A program made the position numbers and the translations under genes. DNA of 64,000 bases, from the NCBI GenBank assembly GCA_039111635.1, contig JBCAQO010000001.1, forward strand, positions 3,968,001 to 4,032,000, written 5' to 3'. Below, piece after piece: positions 58,433 to 64,000 of the stretch (positions within the stretch are counted from its first letter, which is position 1; every line of letters begins with the position of its first letter). The stretch is from Heterobasidion occidentale. Taxonomy: Eukaryota > Basidiomycota > Agaricomycetes > Russulales > Bondarzewiaceae. The notes under the pieces were generated by a model that searched no databases, had not been told where the DNA came from, and saw nothing but the letters and a program-made list of their open reading frames with translations.

Positions 58433-60215
58433 ATGAAGTATGCACCCTTTTCTCTTTTACTGCTCGCTGCGCTCGTCGATGGTCGAGCTAACCCCATTCA
58501 TTCAAATGTGAGTCTCGATATCAAATACACTCGACTGGCGCAAGCCCGCTCGTCCGTTCATTGCCTGACAAGCCTACAGATAGACGCCAGTGCACACAGT
58601 AGGCGGGCGAGTGGGAGAACGGGGGATTCGGCTTGTGACAAGGTGCGTGGCAAACATACCATGCTCACGAAGAGTCTGAACGATGTATTCAGCTCATGTG
58701 CGTCACGGCCACTGTGAATGGGAATACAACAGAATGTGAGGGACGTCGAGCATCCCGCCTACGTGTCACTAATCGAGTGTGCCAGATGTCATGCAAAGCA
58801 AGGGAGCGATGCCTCTGGGCTGGATGGGGGTGTAAGTTACAAGCTGTCTTCAGCGTCTTCGTTGCTGCTCATCTTCTCATGGCGTTCTGCAGAGGATTTG
58901 GTCGAATCATGGCGCATACAGCCATGGTCATAATGTGGCCCAATGACGATGGATCTATCACTTTATCCCAACGAACAGCGCCTCGCGAAGTGATGCCCAC
59001 CGTGGTCAAAATCCACCTCGAATCGCTGACGTGTCCGCAGCCGGGACTTACGTGAGTGATCAGCGGTCACGTCCTAGTCCCAGACTCCCATCTAACACTC
59101 TGCTCCGAAGCTCGATGGCGATTTTTCAAAATTGGCATTCAATATCCCGGTGCGTTCACTTTCGCACGCCGATCTAGAACGGCGTCAACTCATCCTGATT
59201 TCAGACAGTCTTGTCAGAAAAGCGCAAGATTATCTGGGCGTATGGTCGCGTGCGGCCAGAATCTCTGCCGTCGACGCGCGCATCCACTTTCACGCCGGAT
59301 ACGGACACGCCGTGTTCAATTTGACCAAGCCCATCATAGAAGAACCAGAACCAGAACCAGAATCAGAACCAGAAGCGAGCGACTCGGTCCCTGAAGAGCT
59401 CGAAGGTGGCGTGGAAGACGTGGCGTCCCCGCCATACCAGAAAACCATCATCACTCATGCCGTTATCTGCATCATCGGCTTCTTGATTGTCCTCCCCGTA
59501 GGCTCTCTTATCGCGCGATATCTGAGAACCTTCTCTCCCGTCTGGTTCCAATTCCATTGGGTCTTACAATTCATCTTTGGTGGGTGATGCAATCATAGGC
59601 CTCCTCACAGTTCCGCGCTCACAGCATCGGTACAGGCGGTACAGCAGCCATCTTCGGCGGCTTTTTAGGTTATCGATCTGTTGAAGCAGCAGGCGCGAGC
59701 CATTATAATGACGCGCACAAGGCACGCTCTATCACTATTGGCACGGCGTCGAAACTCATCTATTTGTTCAGAAATGGGGCGTGGCCCTCTTGTTTTTGTA
59801 TTTCGTGCAGTGCGGGTTTGGAGCCATCATTCACTGGAAGAGACCGGCTATCAAAATATGGGGCATTTTGCACGCGGTCTTTGGTCTGACAGTCATCGCC
59901 TTGTCGTTCTATCAAGTGAGACTGGGATACAAGTACGAATGGCCGGCCGTTACCGGCCGCGATGTCATCAAACCCATCGAGAATGCGTGGATAGCACTGA
60001 TTATTGTGAGCATCGCTCGCAGCTCTCCGATACTTGATGGTGCTAATCAATGTCCTGCCTAACCGAACAAGCTTCTTCCTATCCTCTATGCTGTCGGCTT
60101 AGCTCTATTACCAAGGCAGTTTGCCCAAGACTACAAGAAGATGACGGCGTTGGAGATTGATAAACTGGAGATGGAAAGCCGGCCGTTGAACGCTGGGGAA
60201 GTTGACGAGGACTAG
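58433..60215 (+). CDS. DOMON heme domain - cytochrome b561 membrane protein, one frame break
   Basis: Signal peptide MKYAPFSLLLLAALVDGRA. The DOMON/CBD9-like heme-binding domain starts MCVTATVNGNTTEYVMQSKG, then MPLGWMG, TAMVIMWPNDDGSITLSQRT, DFSKLAFNIP, KIIWAYGRVRP, and HFHAGYGHAVFNLTKPI. A Glu-Pro repeat linker follows, then the b561 ferric-reductase-type membrane domain (THAVICIIGFLIVLPVGSLI, FHWVLQFIFG, ALLFLYFVQCGFGAIIHW, WGILHAVFGL) and a cytosolic tail ending at TAG 60213-60215. Transmembrane electron transfer is the family role. The frame changes at about 59263 (RPES to SAVDAR), where one missing base explains it. About eight introns. Confidence 0.85.
59341..59373 (+). repeat. Short GAACCA repeat encoding a Glu-Pro linker
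   Basis: Five to six imperfect hexamers (GAACCA, one GAATCA) encode alternating Glu and Pro between the DOMON and b561 domains. A rigid extended spacer is likely, and the length may vary between strains. Confidence 0.7.
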
Positions 60216-61128
60216 GATACCCCTGCTACGTATTTAGTGTTTTCATGATACCGTTCGCTTGGAACCGTCTAACACAATCTAGATATCCATGCCGAGGTCA
60301 TTGTGAATTCGTGCCTTGGGCGCCTCTCTTTAATCGATGATATCTGAGAGCATGGGAATGGATCTCGTCACCAGTCTTCTCATAGCTGCCACGGGTTCTC
60401 ATCCTTCCGGGATGACACGCCACGAGGTCGCAAGCACTGGACTATCGTCTACACGATCTGATGCATGGGGACCCTTAGCCTGGAATGCGGCCAAAGCTCG
60501 GACGACCCGCCTCCTGGGTTGTGTACCGCGTGTGCAAGGCCGTTCGGCAGTGCTATCCCAACGCCTGGTTGGTGGGAGCGCCAAAGACGTCTTGCTCAAA
60601 AAGCATGTCGCTCGTGAATGATACTTCTGAAACCCCTACGGGTATGGCCGATCACCGGTAACCCCTGTTGTGTGTCTCCAAGAGACTCGTATGTGCGTCG
60701 GAACAAGGACCAAGCGTCCTTGTATTTTGATTGTCATGTTGTATTGAGGTATTCTCGGAACGCCTGATAGATCTCGTGGCATCCTTGGGTACGTTTCACC
60801 GCGGGACCTGCCTCACTCGACGGTAGGAACAGAAGCAGAAGCAACTCTGATACGCCCCCGGTCGAATTGTCCGTCTTCGTTATTTTGCCACTTTGATGGC
60901 ACAGCTTTCAATCGCCCCTCGTGTTTCCTGTTTGAGCTCCCGCATAAATCCTGTTGGGTCCTTTCCCTTCGCCACAATCTGAGTTCTGTATTAGGGCACG
61001 CGCTAGGGTCTCATATAAACCTATCGCCTTGGAGATGTTATTCATTGACCTTCTTCCCTCCCCCTTCTGCCCTTCTGAATGCCTTTCTGCGATCCCCAGG
61101 CTTTGGCCTCCTCACCTACTCAGTGGAT
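60216..61128. other. Intergenic, no gene recognised
   Basis: About 900 bases before the AAA gene. A plus-strand frame at 60337-60621 lacks motifs or a splice context. Confidence 0.45.
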
Positions 61129-63137
61129 ATGTCGCCTCGTGCAAGCCTCGCCCTCGTCCACTTTTTTCAAAGTTCTATTGTCATCGACGGGCTGAAGGTG
61201 GTGCTCATGACCTTGATGTATCATATTGCCCAACGCCTCCTCGGGTGGTTGTCGTCGCCTTCGAACCTCAGTACGCCCCCTTACGCCCCATTTATTATCC
61301 AATCTTTGTAGGCGCTGATTTTTCATGCTCCGTTGACAGCCCTTACCGTCTCCGCCACCTTCTATCAACACGATGCTGCATATCTTTGGCTGGTTCGATA
61401 CCTGGTATGGTCCTCGCTTTTATCTTGATCATCTGTGTGGATCATTTGACCATATGGCCACGACAGGCGAACCGAGGCGTGTGGAAGAATGGTACTCGCG
61501 ACTTCATCGTCTTGTCGCGAACCAGGAAGCAGCGTGTTGCTGGCGATGAGTTTTCAACTCCGCGATTCGCTCTGAATGATTCGATGGACTATATCCCAGC
61601 CTTGGAGTATGTTCAGAGGTTCTTCTGGAACGGATACCTGGCCCAGGTCAAGTTCGTCAATGCAGGAAGAGAGCACCTAGGCAACATCGACGACATTCCG
61701 CCACCTTCCCTCATCTTGACGTGAGTGCCTTGATCATCGATCGTTATGTCTGGTTCAACGTTCTTTCGAAGCTTGTACACATGGAACGTCTCCGTATTGG
61801 ACCGGCTCATTGCAGAGGCGCTCGAATCGCACCGGAACCTGGACAAACGTTGCATTGGTATCCACACCATAATCCTGGTCAATCGGTGTGCTCCTCGGTA
61901 GCTTTGCATACGAGCTGACATGGACGCTGCAGAACCGGAACGACATGCCTGTCTGGTCAGAAGCCAGGGCCAAGATTCTGCGCCCGTTCGAATCGCTGAT
62001 CTTGGACCAAGGCGTGCAGGACATGTTTACGGATGTCGAACAGTTCTTGGACCCCAACACAGAGTCCTGGTACCATAAGAAGGGTGTGCCGTATCACCGC
62101 GGTTACCTTCTGTACGGGCCACCTGGGTCGGGGAAGAGTGAGTAACGCTGACTGTTATCTGATACATGTCTGGATGACCCTTTCTCTCTGTTGTCACTAG
62201 CATCTACCGTACATGCTTTAGTCAGTGACCCTCACTCGACCACCGATCATCAGAGGGCTAACCGTCTTGTAGGCTAGCCGATTCGACCTTGAAGTATATG
62301 TGGTCTCTATCAGTGGCGCCAAGTAATTTTCAATGTCTCATATGTTGACCTCTGTTCTCACCGTGATGAATCAGGATCAGCGACGTTTCACTGGGGAAGC
62401 TCATCTCGTCAATCCCCAAAGGTGCAATATTACTCATCGAAGACATCGACTGCATCTTTCCTCCCTCCTCCGAACCGATTCGACAAGGCTGGATCCACAC
62501 GGTCTCCCCCTCTCCGACCCATTTGAGGGTCAAAGTCGTGTGACCCTGTCTGGGATGCTCAATATGCTTGACGGTGCAGCAAGCGAAAGCGGTCGAATTG
62601 TATTCGCCACCGTCAGTGCATGCCCATCTCATGCCACGAGATATACTCTGACATGCATAGCAGACAAACCATCTGGAGGCGCTCGACCCCGCCCTTATCC
62701 GAGCGGGTCGCTTCGACGTTAAAGTGGAATACAAGCTTGCGTCGCCCGAGCAAGGCATCGCCCTCTTCAAGCATTTCTTTCCGGAGAGCGACGCGGCCAC
62801 CGCCGAGACGTTCGCCAAGGCGATCCCGCACATGGAGCTGTCGATGGCGGACATCTCGGGGTATCTGATCAAGTACCGCGACGCGACTCTCGAAAGAACT
62901 GTCGCCGACGCGGCGGAATGGGCGCGGAGAGAGGTCTCGGGCAAGTGTCGCCTGAAGTGCCTGCAGAGCGGGGGGCATTCGCTGCGGAGCGAGTCATCCG
63001 ACCTCGGTGCGAGAACGCTGTTCTCCTGTTCCCCTAATTTCTCGATGTCCCCGAACGTGGAAAAGCATATTCTCGACTCGCCCCTTCGCGACGAAGGTCA
63101 GGTCGCTGAGGTTGCATATTCCGTTGAAGAGTCCTGA
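61129..63137 (+). CDS. Bcs1-like AAA ATPase
   Basis: Likely start ATG 61129 ([20 protein letters not shown]). A hydrophobic segment ([19 protein letters not shown]) is followed by the BCS1 N-terminal domain ([31 protein letters not shown]), [14 protein letters not shown], and [15 protein letters not shown] with Walker A GPPGSGKTS split by an intron near 62140-62200. Then VVSISGAK, Walker [52 protein letters not shown] and [13 protein letters not shown]; stop TGA 63137. Canonical Bcs1 translocates the Rieske protein in complex III assembly; fungi carry many paralogues with unknown roles. The frame shifts near 62465-62500, between the DIDC block and FEGQSRV, by intron or indel. Confidence 0.85.
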
Positions 63138-63552
63138 AGTTCATTGCAACGGTTGTGTTAGCCTGGCACGTTTGACTTATGTCTTGATCTGATTATCTTG
63201 CACTGTTTAAGTTCCGCCATGTATTCTTGTATTTGCGTATCTGTTCAGACGACCATATATATACATATATCAATCGAATAATAATATTCTGACTTGCCTC
63301 CCGATTTTTGTAAGGCACGACGCGCTGAGTGGCCCATCGTCCGCTCTTCTATGAACCTAGAAACATCGCATTGCTTTTCAACATGCACTATTTTACATCC
63401 AAATGTGCCGTATGTTGGATACAAGCAATTCATCAGCACCACGGCAGCCGCAGTTGGATACGAGCTGCATGCGTATGTGTACGCCCTGTCGTATGTGATC
63501 CGCAACAATCAAATTACCGAATAAAGACAAGCGCCTCGCCCGCTGCCCAGCG
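63138..63552. other. Convergent 3' region
   Basis: AT-rich spacer between the AAA gene (plus) and MET2 (minus), with short TATATA runs near 63255. No gene recognised. Confidence 0.5.
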
Positions 63553-64000
63553 CTACCACCTCGTCACATCCGCCTCCGCCTCGCCAAACATGCTCGTCTT
63601 GCGGACGTCGAACCCCTCGACAGGCTGCTCGTCGACGACCGCCCCGTCCAATGTCCGATAATAGTCCGGCAGCTCCCGCTTCAGAAACCGCATGATGTGC
63701 GTGTTGATCTGCTCGAACTCGAGCAGGAACCCGTCGTGCCCGTCGGGCGAGGGATATCACGAGCTCCGCATCTAGGATGTGCTCCGCGATCGTGCGCTGC
63801 TCGCTTGTCGTGAACAGCCCATCGGTCTCGATGCCGATGACGAGTGCACGTGGAGGCAGCTGTGCGAGGGCCTGCGCGAGTGCTTGGAGCTCCTCGGCGG
63901 CCGTTGGCTGAGCATGGCTGCAACGCCCCCGCGCGAGATCGTGAGTGTCCATTTGCGCGTGATGTGGATGTAGCAATTCGCGTCGAAGCGCGCCGTGAAC
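63553..64000 (-). CDS. MET2: Homoserine O-acetyltransferase, 3' part
   Basis: The C-terminal part of the alpha/beta-hydrolase that acetylates homoserine for methionine synthesis; the 5' part lies beyond the window. Visible: RFDANCYIHI, KMDTHDLARGRCS, LPPRALVIGIETDGLFTTSE with the catalytic Asp, then SPDGHDGFLLEFEQI with the catalytic His. It ends VDEQPVEGFDVRKTSMFGEA..VTRW at TAG 63553-63555. An intron near 63940 separates the first two blocks. Between AELVIS and SPDGHDG the frame slips by one (about 63752). The gene should be required for methionine prototrophy, so an assembly indel is the simpler explanation. Confidence 0.88.

Overview
The window is nuclear DNA from a filamentous basidiomycete, most probably an Agaricomycete (mushroom-forming fungus). 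Almost every gene is broken by several short (about 45-70 nt) GT-AG introns, genes are dense and on both strands, and the content includes a laccase-type multicopper oxidase, secreted serine carboxypeptidases, DOMON/cytochrome b561 and Bcs1-like AAA families that are typical of these fungi. No rRNA, tRNA or CRISPR was found.

Layout. (1) 1-2.95 kb: a convergent pair of zinc-knuckle genes, cut by the left window edge. (2) 3.1-14.5 kb, minus strand: a very large multi-exon UvrD/SF1-helicase-like protein with TPR-like and CCCH regions, then the nucleolar DEAD-box helicase DBP3. (3) 14.7-19.4 kb: a doubtful small gene, a third zinc-knuckle gene, and a leucine-rich-repeat protein. (4) 20.5-23.5 kb: an inverted second copy of the zinc-knuckle pair, with a further fragment at 24.4 kb. 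(5) 25.2-31.9 kb: an unknown helical/coiled-coil protein and two tandem S10 carboxypeptidases. (6) 31.9-35.2 kb: no gene recognised. (7) 35.2-45.1 kb: a mitochondrial LEA-like protein, a CofD/YvcK-like protein, two tandem coiled-coil paralogues, lipoyl(octanoyl) transferase and 2-isopropylmalate synthase. (8) 45.1-49.3 kb: mostly empty, with a hAT-like MITE. (9) 49.3-64 kb: laccase-like gene with missing copper ligands, ATP11, an NAD(P)-binding protein, MED21, RTF2, a DOMON-b561 protein, a Bcs1-like AAA ATPase, and the 3' end of homoserine O-acetyltransferase (MET2).

Function. Most identified genes are housekeeping: ribosome biogenesis (DBP3), leucine, methionine and lipoate metabolism, mitochondrial assembly (ATP11, Bcs1-like), transcription and replication (MED21, RTF2). 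They do not form a pathway cluster. The accessory part is the zinc-knuckle family, with five loci within 25 kb including a diverged inverted duplication of about 2.3 kb, together with the MITEs and the laccase-like gene.

Caution: several genes, including ones expected to be essential or nearly so (MET2, ATP11, Bcs1-like), carry single frame breaks, often at short homopolymers. That pattern suggests residual assembly indels, so frame breaks alone are not treated as proof of pseudogenes. Gene ends are from reading exons by eye. Internal exon order is reliable where family motifs guide it; 5' ends are less so.
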